Source of the DNA: Thelonectria olida
Lineage: Eukaryota; Ascomycota; Sordariomycetes; Hypocreales; Nectriaceae
Reading direction: 5' to 3'
Length of the DNA stretch: 19,396 nt
NCBI GenBank assembly: GCA_020736575.1
Contig: JAGPYM010000135.1
Span: 1 to 19,396 of the forward strand
The notes beneath the pieces are model-generated. The model ran no database searches. It saw nothing but the letters and a program-made list of their open reading frames with translations, and was not told the origin of the DNA. Below are positions 7,692 through 17,493 of this stretch, piece after piece. Position 1 is the first letter of the stretch; the number at the start of each line of letters is the position of its first letter. Made by a program: the position numbers and the translations under genes.

Positions 7692-10408
7692 ATGACAATC
7701 ACTGTCATTCTCGGGTCCCAATGGGGTATGTCTCTCTCCCTGGCCCGGGACACGTCCCCTCCCCCGCGCCCAGCCGATATTGGTTCCAACTTCATGATAC
7801 TGACCACGACTTCACAGGCGACGAAGGCGTGAGTCCTCGACAAGAACCCGACACAGCCGATTGCCGATTACACTTCGACCGCTAACGATACTGCTTACTC
7901 AGAAGGGAAAATTGGTTGATGGGCAGTGCCGGGACGCGCAACTCTGTGCCCGAGCCGCGGTATGTCACCTCGCAGGCAATATCCACAACACCAACGACTT
8001 CCTACATCCCCCAACACCACAAAACACCAAATATACGCCGGAATATCTGCTAATTAGCTAAAAAAAAAAGGGTGGAAGTAATGCAGGTCACCAAATTCAG
8101 TTCGTTTATATCTCTATCGTCGTTTTGATGCTATAATGTGTTGCTAATGGGCCTGCCAGTGTAAACGGCGTGTCGTATAGGTAGGAACCAGCATGGGTGG
8201 AAGCACTGGGGGTTTACTAACACGGAGGCAGCTTCCACCTCTTGCCCTCTGGGCTGATGAACCCAAAATGGTATGGACCTGGAAACCGGCGGTGGGAAGT
8301 CGCCAAATGACGACCCCTCCCCAGGATAACCATCGTTCAAGCTGGCAACGGCGAGGCTGACAAGCACCATAGCATGAACTTCATTGGCTCCGGAGTCGTT
8401 TTCCACGTGTTAGTCTTCAGATAACTCGGCATCTTGTTAATGTCTCGCCTGGCTCGCGCCGCTCGATCGAACATCCTAAGAAGGCTAACTCTGTCTTCTA
8501 GCCCAACCTTCTTCAGCGAGCTCCAAGAGCTCGCGGACAAGGGTCTAGAGGCGGTCCATGATCGAATCCTTGTTTCTGACAGGGTCAATGTCCTCTTGGA
8601 CATGCACATGGCAGTGGATGGTCTCGAGGAGAGAGAGCTTGGAGGTTCGTCCTATCGTTCTCGACATTGTCGTGGAGAAACAGCAGCTAAAGCCTACCCC
8701 AGACAAGGCTATCGGAACAACACGACGCGGTACATTGCCCTCAGGACCCTATGTTGAAGTAACGAGTTGTAACGTCCGCCGTAGGCATTGGTCCCTGCTA
8801 CCAGACAAGCAGAGCGGTAAGGGATAGCCATGGCAAGCGAGCGGACTGCGCTAACTTTCTTAGCGAACTGGCATCAAATTGACTGACGTCTTCAATCCCG
8901 AGCTCTTCGAGCAGAAGGTCAGGCGCCTGGCCAATGGCTATCAAAAGCGCTACGGAGACCTGTTCGAGTACGACATCGAAGCCGAGCTTGCTCGTTTTGT
9001 CGAGTATAGGGAGACGCTGAAGAAGTACGTCGTGGACGGCGTGTCCTTCATGAGATCTGCTCAGCAGGGTGATACGAAGATTGTGATCGAAGGCGCAAAT
9101 GTAAGGTTTTTATCCTGATGTTAATCGGATAGTACTGACTTATTGGTGGAACGAGCGCCGTGCCCGTGGTCTCACGGCCCTCTTTCCCAGTCCCGCAAGG
9201 ACTGTAAAGGAAAGGGTTCTGGGACCTGGGCTCGTGCTTATTCCCAATTGAACAGGCCCTGATGCTGGATGTCGATTATGGCTCTTACCCTGTAAGTCTT
9301 CGCCTAATTGGCCTCTTATTTCGCACTAATGCTTATGGCTATCTACAGTACGTCACTTCCTCAAGTACCACGCTTGCTGGTATCATTGGCGGACTTACCC
9401 TGAACCCCAAGAATATTACGGAGACGATTGGAGTGGTTAAGGCTTGTATGTCGATTGCTCTAAGTCCGTGATTTATGGCTAACTGGCAACAGACACCACC
9501 CGTGTCGGAGCTGGCGCCTTCAAGACCGAAGATACCGAAGAGTACGTCTAAATTTCCATTTTAAAGCCACTGCGAAGCCGTATTAACAACCTTAGGATTG
9601 GCACCCAGCTCCAGGAGATTGGACGAGAATGGGTGAGGACACATATGTACTTGAAGTTTCAAGTTCCTACTGCTGATAAAGATTCAGGGAACGTCGACTG
9701 GCCGCAGACGACGATGTGGATGGTGAGTTTTAATCATGGCTCTCAGCTACTAACAAATTTACTGACCGTCTTCAGGCTCGGTACGCACAACCTCAAACCT
9801 TTGAGCAGTAGTGTAGGAGAGAGTGGAACTGACAAGAACCCACAGATCTTTTTGTTATCAAGTACAGCAATTCGATCAACTTTTATTCCAGCCTGAATCT
9901 CACCAAGGTAGATACTGCCCATGGCGTGCCTGTGACACGCACCAGAATCCCCTAACATCTTGCAGCTCGACGTTTTGGATACTTTCGAAACGATCAAGGT
10001 GGCCATCGCCTACAAGATCGACGGAGAGGTCAGTGATGGCGACGGTCGTCATAGATGTAGATACGCTAACCTTTCGGACAGGAACTGGACTCTTACCCTG
10101 CGGATCTTGACATCCTGGAGCGAGCTGAGGTCGTCTACCACGAGATGCCCGGCTGGAAGAAGCCGACCACCAACGCGAGGACCTACTTCGATCTCCCCAA
10201 GGCGGCCCGCGATTATGTTGAGGTGAGCATATCCGCCTGAGCTAGCACAAAGAGCAGTGACGCTGACCGCGAGCAGTACATCGAGAACTTTGTCGGAGTC
10301 AAGGTAAGTTGCGCATACTGACTCAGCAGCACAATGGCTAATTTCGAGTAGATCAAGTACATCGGCACTGGCCCTGACCGTGAGGCCATGATCCAGCGCG
10401 CCGTTTGA
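7692..10408 (+). CDS. ade12: Adenylosuccinate synthetase, 22 exons, 424 aa
   Basis: Makes adenylosuccinate from IMP, aspartate and GTP, the first committed step to AMP, in the cytosol. Exons: 7692-7725, 7818-7828, 7903-7959, 8071-8099, 8160-8180, 8232-8270, 8373-8408, 8502-8644, 8703-8729, 8785-8816, 8864-9100, 9256-9291, 9349-9445, 9493-9541, 9596-9632, 9688-9722, 9776-9780, 9846-9907, 9966-10028, 10082-10222, 10277-10303, 10352-10408. They total 1275 nt with no internal stop, the normal family length. Motifs in order: GSQWGDEGKGK with the catalytic Asp, NAGH with the catalytic His, [24 protein letters not shown] and GTGPDR. Introns are 47-155 nt; all begin with GT and most have CTRAY branch sites. 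Intron 3 ends in AAG. Several residues differ from usual ([14 protein letters not shown]), so a diverged second copy is possible. The ATG has A at -3. Exons 5 and 17 are the least certain. Confidence 0.9.
7818..7828 (+). other. ade12: 11-nt microexon of ade12 encoding the catalytic Asp
   Basis: Flanked by an acceptor (TTCACAG, ending 7817) and the consensus donor GTGAGT (7829). It supplies the end of one Gly codon plus Asp, Glu and Gly of the GDEGKGK loop. The reading frame and the family motif both demand it: exon 1 ends after GSQWG(G) and exon 3 starts KGK. Confidence 0.85.
9182..9214 (+). other. Stem-loop inside ade12 intron 11
   Basis: Arms 9182-9193 and 9199-9204 plus 9209-9214 pair over 12 bp: CAGTCC with GGACTG around loop CGCAA, then CTTTCC with GGAAAG after a four-base bulge. 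A second five-pair hairpin (CCGTG/CACGG) lies at 9164-9177. Intron 11 is 155 nt, about three times the typical intron here, so it may hold an inserted or structured element. Confidence 0.45.
9776..9780 (+). other. ade12: 5-nt microexon of ade12
   Basis: The five bases GCTCG lie between acceptor TTCAG (ending 9775) and donor GTACGC (9781). They complete Trp, encode Leu and start the Asp codon of the conserved GWLD segment that follows TTGRRRRC. Without them the frame is lost and the conserved WLD is missing. The upstream intron has TACTGAC and the downstream intron ACTGAC as branch sites. Confidence 0.7.
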
Positions 10409-11162
10409 TTGCGCGAGAGAGGAGTCACCCGGGACTCGACTTGGATCGTGCGTAAAGCCTGTTGGCTGCTGAAGCAATTTGGAGACCGAGGAACTGGGTG
10501 CGCATTTGGAGAATAGACATGGATCTCTCACTGGTAGGCTATACCTTAAAATACAACTGTCAGCTGCTTAGATACCTGCCTCCTTCCCTTCCGTGCATGC
10601 ATCGTGGGTTGTGATGCATCCTGTGTGCGAGTATCATCGTTTCATCGCGGGCTGGAATCGATTTACATCCTCCAAGCCTTGTATCATATAAGTCGGTGCC
10701 CATCATTTGACGAAAGCCCCTCAAGAGAAGACAATAATTGATCCAATGCTGATGCTCTGGCTGAGACATATCTTTGTTAGAGTAGACCTCATACAGTATC
10801 GGCAACTACATTCCGCGACGGAGAAATGGTATCATGATAAAACGATGACCTTGCATATGTGGTTCCATAACATTGCTGCCTGCCTGGTTGCTTTCCCTGC
10901 CTTGCACGATTCTTGCTTGTATGGCCGCCCCTAGAGGGAACCGCGTGATCGTCCTCCAACGACCAGTTGTCCCCGATATCCTTGACTGCGTCTCCAACTT
11001 CTGTCGGAATCTCATTTCCCTGAGTTCGGAAAAGAGCACCAGACAAAACGATGTGTTGCCGAATGCTTCCGCCTTCATTGCCGCTGCCCTAATGTTCTGA
11101 AAGCAGCGTGTAAAGAAGAGAGCAAGTCCTACGAGCGAGAACTGGGGCTGGACTCTGAGATA
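10409..11162. other. Convergent intergenic region (3' ends of two genes)
   Basis: A 754-bp interval between the ade12 stop and the stop of the opposite-strand nuclease-like gene. It must contain both 3' UTRs. No protein family, tRNA or terminator-like structure is recognisable. The overlapping short frames on both strands at 10789-11100 have no supporting motif. Confidence 0.55.
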
Positions 11163-14100
11163 TTAATTTTCTGCATTGGCCGGGTTCTGCTTGCGTCGCT
11201 GTTCTTGGAGTGTCTTTCGCGTGCGATCGTATCCGAATTTTTCCCAAAACTGAGCGCAAAATGGTTTCAGTGCGAGATAGTAATTTTCTCGGACATTGCT
11301 AATCTCTGCTTCAGTCCAGGACTTGTTAGCCAGCAGTCCCAACCGTTGGGTTCTCTCTATGATCGCCCCACGGCTGCGCCCTTCGCCGACCCTCTCCCAA
11401 AAACGTATCGGGTACTCGGGTCGGGGGACACCTGAGTCAAAAAACTCTCTGAGTATGTTATCCTCTTGCAAAGTCCACTTTGATGGACCAGCGACCCTAG
11501 ACACATCCATGTTGTGAATGGTGGCGTAAGTTTGGAGCTTTCCTACGTGTCGGCCCTTTGGAGACTCTGCTTCCAGCCTGGTGTGGATCTCCTGCCACGT
11601 ATTACAAGTTTGAAGGAGAGACTCCAAGAGGGCATGCTCCTGAGCGGACCATCGGATTTGCTTTTTGGCGGACACTCTTGAGGTGTCCATTTTCTCCCCT
11701 TTCGCAATCATCTGGAAAACCTGCTTTGAACCTTTCGGTCCAAACTTTTCCTTCATGGCGCTAGTGACTTGATCCCAGCTATCACAATCCGGAAGCAGCG
11801 TTCGTAAATGTTCGCGTTTTTCATTAGCTTGATCCTTCAGATAAGTCCGCACAGTACTCTGCATTCTTGACGCAGTACCTCGCGGTCTAACCACATTGGA
11901 TATGTCCGGTACTGGCGAGGTCTCTGGCAAGGTGGGCGCTTGCTGCTGTATAGGTTCAGACGAGGTCGGGGGCTCCGGCTGAACTGGGTCATCTCGATAT
12001 GTTGGCACCGTATTTTCAAGCGGCAGGGTGTCTTGTTCTGCGTGCACTCGCTCGGCTCTGCGGAGCAGCTTAATCTGCGTGACAAGCGCTTGCAAAGTGC
12101 GGTTTTCGCCAAATCGACGGTGAAATTTGGCTAGCATCTCCTTCTGCGATATCGAAAGCTCCATCAAATAATTCAGGTAATCGATTTCTTGATCCTCCCA
12201 ACGTTTAGATCTCCTGGTGACGGGATGTCCACTCAGAGGTGGATACGGGGGAGGGGACCGGGGGGCCGGATCGTCAGGCTCATCCGCGTCATCCTGCACT
12301 GCAGACGCTTCGCTGGTCTGTGGACGCGCGAAGGTTGCCGCACGGGGACGTGCAAGTGCCAAACCAGGGTAAGAATGGCCTTGGTCGGCCATTGCCCGTT
12401 CCCATAGATGTATGATCAAGACTCCGTACATCGAACAGAATCCTTCAAGGTTATACCCATCCGTGTGCTTTTGTATATCCCTTTCAACAGCTGACAGGGC
12501 ATCGTTTGCTGCCAAGAAAGCCTTTGTCCATTCGGGCGACAAATCTGGATTCAGGAACTTGAGAGTAGAGCATTGGATCTCGTAGTTGTATGGGTGCGTT
12601 TCCTTCAGGAAAACACTGTCACAAAGTCTCTTCTGTAGGATATCAGATGCAGCACTGGCCTGGGCAGGCAACCTTCCAGTTCTGGTAAGCTCCAACACCC
12701 AGCTAAAGCGGTGCTCTAACTGAGCAACACTTGTGAGATTCCATGACCTATCAAGGTCAATGAAGAGCCCTTCCCAGAACCTACTATCCCCGGAGTAAGA
12801 GCTAGCAAGACCGTCGTGCCGACTCTCGTGGTGGTGCCGCATATGACTTATCAAGACGTGGAGCGTTGATGTGCGATATTGCGCCATTCCACAGGGCGAT
12901 ATATGAGTCGCACCAACCTTGATGATGTTGGGGTTCTGCTTCGCCTCACTCGGAGCTGTGAGAGCCAGCAATTCGTTACTGGCAGCGACGGTCCGGTATC
13001 GACTCGCTTCTGATGGCCACTCGTACTCATCAAAGGAGGTCTCCTGTGAGCTCTGGATTTCTGGGGTTTCGTTACTCGGCGAATCTGGCCCGTCACCGGA
13101 GCGCAGGGGGTCGGTCAATGGATCCCGCTGAGAATTCTCTGAAGAGTCTCGGCCAGGTGGCGTATATTTCCACCATGGCAGGAGTGTGGAGCGAACGGGG
13201 TCCACAATTTCGCTTCCGTGATTGTTCAGCATTACCATAACTCGGACCGCTCCGCCCGGAAAGACCAAGTTGTGAGGTACGCCATCAGCGATCAGCTGAG
13301 CTGATGCGTGGAACCATATTTGAACAATATCGGTCCACTTGAAGGTCGGGACGCGGGCAAATTCTGCGCTCAGAGTCGAGGAATAATGCTCCAGGGCATG
13401 CAGATGTGCAAAATGGAGGACAATAGCGAGGGACCGTTGGTAAATATTCTTGGGCAGGTTGGCTAGCTTCGCTGCCAAGCGCTCCGGCGGATTTTCTAGT
13501 TGTTATTAGCTTTCAATCTCAGAATTGTAAGGGAGAACTGATCAGCATACCAGTGATTTTCTCCCACACGTCACAATGGAGCAATCGAGGAAGGTACACT
13601 GTCCAGAACGTTGTGCGAAATAGGCGATGCTTATAATCGGCGTACCCAGTTGTTTGCAACAGTTCGCGAAAATGATACGAGGTTTTGTGGCCGTTCTCGA
13701 GTCGTGGGACATGGTAGAATATATCGTTAGAATCCATGGGAGGGGTGACCAGGTTGAGCTTCTCCAGGTGTTGCTTCACGTTGTAGACTTGAAGCCAGAT
13801 GCTTCTCCATCGACTAGATTGCCGCGAAATGAGACCTGAGTTCGGATTCTCAGCAAGCGCCCGGTACAAAGTCTCCACTTCAGCCCTGGCTTTGTCCAGT
13901 CCGCGGAGCTGTAATTGTGACACTAGAAAGTCGTACTGGACGCAGGTGGTGCCTTTGTCCCCGTGTACATACACCTCATTTTCGTGTTCCTTGACAATCT
14001 CAATGAAGGCTGCTACCTCCGAAGGAGACCAGCAAGCGCTGTACGCAACTCCTTTCATTCTGCTGCTTCCTTGTATGAGAGGAATTGCTCGGTTCAGCCC

Positions 14101-15303
14101 TTCATGGGCTCTTCGAGGCAGAATTCGTGGCTTCAGTGCTGCTAAACCGTCCCTGGAACCAACGCGTCGGCCGTATTCGTGGTCCTTGAATGGGCTCAGG
14201 GTATCGAGAAGGATCACGTCAGTAGACTCGGCGAGTGTGAGTATAGTCAGGAAGTGCCGCAATACATCCTTCCCTAACTGTGGAACCGGGAACGGAAAGA
14301 GAGAGAGCACTGCTACCTCTATCCCAGTGACATCGGATTTTGCAAGCCGGGTGTGGACATGCAATGCTCGCTTCGCACTCTTCTGGCCGCTTTTGCATGC
14401 CTTGACCGCGGAGCGGTGCTGCTCTCCTCGAAGGCGGATACCAACAGCGCCTGAGTCAGTGATTGACATGTTTGCGGCTTGTCCAACGTAGAAGGGATCC
14501 TCGGCTGGGTCTTGGCAGAGAGCGCGAATCCCGTGCAAAAGGTATGTGCCCACCACGTTTGGCACGGCCTTCGGGTTCTCACTTAGCGGAAAGTACTCCA
14601 GTCCAGAAAGCGTATCCTGACGAGAGGTCGGTTGCTGCCCCACAGCGTTCCGGCACCGATATGATCTGACCAGTGGATGCAGTAGAAACTCTACTACAAG
14701 TGTGCGCAGATGATTGTTCGCTCGGCACCATCGCAGCATGTGCCAACAAAACGGCGACTGTTTGTAGTTGGTTGCGTCATACCTGAGCGCTGCGTCGAAA
14801 ACACAGTCGACAATGGCCATGTACTAATAGTCATGTCGTCTGATGTTTTCCGCAATCGCCTCAGGCATGTCGTCGGGCACTGCAATGCCAGTTAGGTGTT
14901 TATCAAGGAGTAGAGGGCTCACAGGAATTAACCTACAGGCATTTTCTTCGGGCTCAGAATTGTGGGCGCCTTCTACCTCAGCGATCAGCTTGGTGATAAC
15001 TTCAGGGCCCATTTGAAGACCATTCAGCGTGTCATCGTCAGGTTCGCTCAAGTCGCTATCTGTGTCCTGCTGTGGGTCTTCTGTATCGAAAGAGATATCT
15101 GGATCCTTAATGACTTCTTCTGCGGCCAAAGTCTCAACAAAATTGTGGAGCTCGTCAAGCTCTGGTGCGAGTGTGGGTAGAGCCTTCGGGTTTGTTCTCT
15201 TCTTCTTGCGAGGTGCAGCTGCGGCCCGGGTTGCTGGGCGTTTCTGACCTTCACGGACTTTGAAGTCCCGAAGGCTAGAACCCCAAGATCCCTGCGAAGC
15301 CAT
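11163..15303 (-). CDS. GIY-YIG nuclease-like protein fused to Myb/SANT-like repeats, 3 exons, 1328 aa
   Basis: Proposed exons: 15303-14923, 14823-13551 and 13495-11163 (3987 nt in frame). Residues 21-36 form a bipartite nuclear localisation signal (KRPATRAAAAPRKKKR), followed by an acidic stretch. Residues 219-326 fit a GIY-YIG fold: GTYLLH (219-224), FYVGQA (238-243), GIRLRGEQHRSA with candidate catalytic Arg 257/259 and His 263, and candidate Glu 326 in TLAEST. A Myb-like segment starts at Trp 392. The C-terminal third, after a Pro/Ser-rich linker, holds Myb/SANT-like units at about 984-1032, 1107-1152 (weak), 1166-1212, 1224-1271 and 1276-1319, four of them starting with the conserved Trp. 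A nuclear, DNA-targeting nuclease or its domesticated derivative is inferred. It lacks an RT domain (unlike Penelope-like elements) and a RING finger (unlike Slx1). No specific ortholog is recognised. Confidence 0.7.
13496..13550 (-). other. Intron 2 of the GIY-YIG/Myb gene
   Basis: 55 nt on the minus strand with donor GTATGC, branch-like GCTAATAAC and acceptor AACTAG. Removing it skips the TGA at 13519-13521 and joins the two long frames without shift (DVWEKIT|ENPPERLAAK). Confidence 0.85.
14824..14922 (-). other. Putative intron 1 of the GIY-YIG/Myb gene, containing or replacing an in-frame TAG
   Basis: The first two long frames are in the same phase and separated only by TAG at 14824-14826. 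A 99-nt intron with donor GTGAGC and acceptor TATTAG would remove it in frame. However, the 'intron' also reads as protein without any other stop, so the TAG could instead be a nonsense mutation of a CAG codon. The 5' boundary is uncertain. Confidence 0.45.
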
Positions 15304-16488
15304 CGTACTCAGTGAAGACGGGGATTGGCTGGCGGTTCAGATGAACTAAAAGCTGCGTCACTATCAGCAACCACAAAAGGTAGACGTTACACCCGACTCT
15401 TGCCACGTCTGAGCCTTAGGTGCGCGTAACAGTGATCCTGAATGTAGTATCACCTTACCGGCCGTAGCACAGAACGATGAAACGAAGACGCAAAATCCAC
15501 AGCAATTCAGGCTGGTCGTTTGAGAAATGATCAGCGTGGTGGTTATTTGCAGCCAGTCTTGTCAGTCCCAATGGAGAAGGGTGGAGGAAATTTGCATTTG
15601 CGGGGCACACGAGCCAAGTGGGGGGGCCTGGTTCGGGGTATCACGTGAGTCAATCCAAGCCATCATTTGAGGTAGACATTCACTGGCAAGATATGGATAC
15701 ATGTCAGGTAGGTGCCTTAGGCAGTTCAGTACGCAGCGACGGGAGTCCCCTCATCCTCAGGCATGACCCGTCAAGGGTGGCAAGGGTGGCCGGGAGCCAA
15801 ACAGCCGGGACCAACATCCAAGGGGAAACGGCGAGGCAAAGGGACAACTACGCTAGGACGAGAACAGGGCGATCGCCGGGCTGCTCTCCGACAGGTCCGC
15901 TGGCCGGGAATAACAGGATCAATGAGGACAGAAGATAAGCTTATTAGGGCTGGTGTTGATGCAGTCCCGGATCGCGCCAGTTCCGGTGACGGGCGGCAGA
16001 CGGATGGACGTGCTCACATCCACATCCACATGGACGTTGTCGACGCCACGGCGCGCACACTCGCTGGGAATGGTCGCCAAGGATAGCCAGAGCACGAAGC
16101 GTGTCGGGTTTCTGCAGCCCAGCGCTAACTAACCCAGGGTGCGGGGAGCTTAGGGAGCTTGGGGAGGGAAAGGAGACGAGGTGTGTGTCCGAGCGCTATT
16201 CAGCCACGGCAGGCCGGAGAGCCTTGGCCGAGTCATCATCCATCTTTGTTGGACGGACTCGTCGCATACTATGTATCATGTGGCGCGAAGCCAGGCATGG
16301 TACTATATATTGGCGCCGAAGCTACGACTGGGACGATAACGCCGAGCAAGTTGTGCGGGGGGCCGGAGAACCAGACGCATAGCCAGAACGCCGGTGTCAG
16401 GAATAAGAAGAAAAAAAGAGGAGAGCCGGGTTCTTGCGACCACTCTGGAGTGCGAGGAAGCCAGGCAAGCAAGGCAAGCTGGCCTTGC
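15304..16488. other. Intergenic region between nuclease-like gene and kinase pseudogene
   Basis: About 1.2 kb holding the presumed promoter of the minus-strand gene (just right of 15303) and the upstream side of the kinase relic. Small direct repeats (AAGGGTGGC twice near 15773-15790; CACATC/CACATG near 16015-16030) are present. No conserved coding sequence is recognised, although a frame is open on + from about 16159 to 16557. Confidence 0.5.
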
Positions 16489-16566
16489 TATCGTGACATC
16501 GTCCTGAAGGACCTGGAGGAAGTGTGGGTCCTTATCCCAGCCTTTCCCATTAACTAATAGTATTAG

Positions 16567-17493
16567 AAAAATATTATCGAATATATAGCTGGTCAACGAG
16601 CGGAAGAGTATTTTGACATCATTATGGAACTCAAGCCCGGAAGTGTGCAGCACCTGATTCGCAATGATCTCTACATTAGGGAACCAACCTCAGCTAATGG
16701 GCTTCTTCGATAGATGCTTCAGGCGCTTGACTACCTTGCGAGCAAACGCATCATTCACCGAGATGTTAAACCCGAGAATATTCTCTATACGCCTTTGCCG
16801 GATGGAGAGTACCTATATTAACTTGCGGACTTTGGTCTGGCTAATGTAGCTGCCGACGCCCGAACGTTCGCTGGGTCGAGAATTTTTATGGCGCCTGAGC
16901 TGGATAATGGCCCGCAATCGCCACAGACGCCGGAGATAGATGTATGGTCTCTCTTCGTTACTCTCACTTACGCGATGAATGTGGCCAGCTTCCGAGGGAA
17001 GCCTCTGCAAACGACCCCCCTTCGAATCAAGGCGATTCAGGAGGCCGCCAATGAACCCGCGTTCCGATCGCTTCGAGACATGGCGATGGTTGATCCCAAA
17101 CAGCGAGCGACAGCGGGGGACATGCTGGACAGGCTCTTCGGGGGAGAGGACCACACTACTCGACGAAAGCAGATCCATACCACTGCAATGGTTATTGATG
17201 ACACCCAACCAAGGCCGTCGAAACCACAGATCGAGGCTGAGAAGGTCGTCAACACTGAGGAGCGTTCGAGAGAGCCGGCCGAGACAGCGGAGGAGTGGCC
17301 GCCACGAGAAGCAGCCGTTGCGGGGAGGCGTCCGAGACCCGCGTCGCGTGCAACTGAGAAGCAGCGGGCTGGTCCTGCTGTCGAGACAACGGCACTTGGT
17401 CCCTCGGACCAGAAACACGCGAGGGTGACGAAACAAGATGCGCCTCGATTGCATGGCGCAACCCGAGCTAGGCAAAGGCGTTACTTCACTTGA
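16567..17493 (+). pseudogene. Serine/threonine protein kinase pseudogene, catalytic C-lobe with two nonsense codons
   Basis: One frame carries most of a kinase domain: KNIIEY and a hinge-like YFDIIMELKPGS, then HRDVKPEN (catalytic loop, His 16756), DFGLAN (Asp 16828), APE (16891-16899), DVWSL, and a C-terminal Pro/Arg/Glu-rich tail ending at TGA 17491-17493. The frame is interrupted by TAG at 16711-16713 (before MLQALDYL) and TAA at 16819-16821 (before LADFGLA). Both would be Gln codons with one C-to-T change. The glycine loop and VAIK-type lysine are not found. A 45-nt intron (16522-16566, donor GTGTGG, acceptor TATTAG) could link it to an upstream exon ending DIVLKDLEE. No intact kinase can be made as written. 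Confidence 0.8.

Noticed and set aside
7726..10351. The 21 ade12 introns as copies of an introner-like element
   Set aside because: By eye they share only splice signals. Lengths and interiors differ and no near-identical pair is visible. A proper all-against-all alignment would be needed to exclude old copies.
10789..11100. Short open frames on both strands between ade12 and the GIY-YIG/Myb gene
   Set aside because: One minus-strand frame looks mildly protein-like, but it has no recognisable motif, no clear start context and overlaps other frames. The interval is expected to be 3' UTR of two genes.
14824..14826. Stop-codon readthrough of TAG in the nuclease-like gene
   Set aside because: The TAG is followed by TAC, not the CTA context that favours readthrough. 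Splicing or mutation explains it more simply.
11163..15303. Penelope-like element or Slx1 as identity of the GIY-YIG gene
   Set aside because: No reverse transcriptase is present and the GIY-YIG part is N-terminal to Myb-like repeats, unlike Penelope. There is no RING finger, and the protein is far longer than Slx1.
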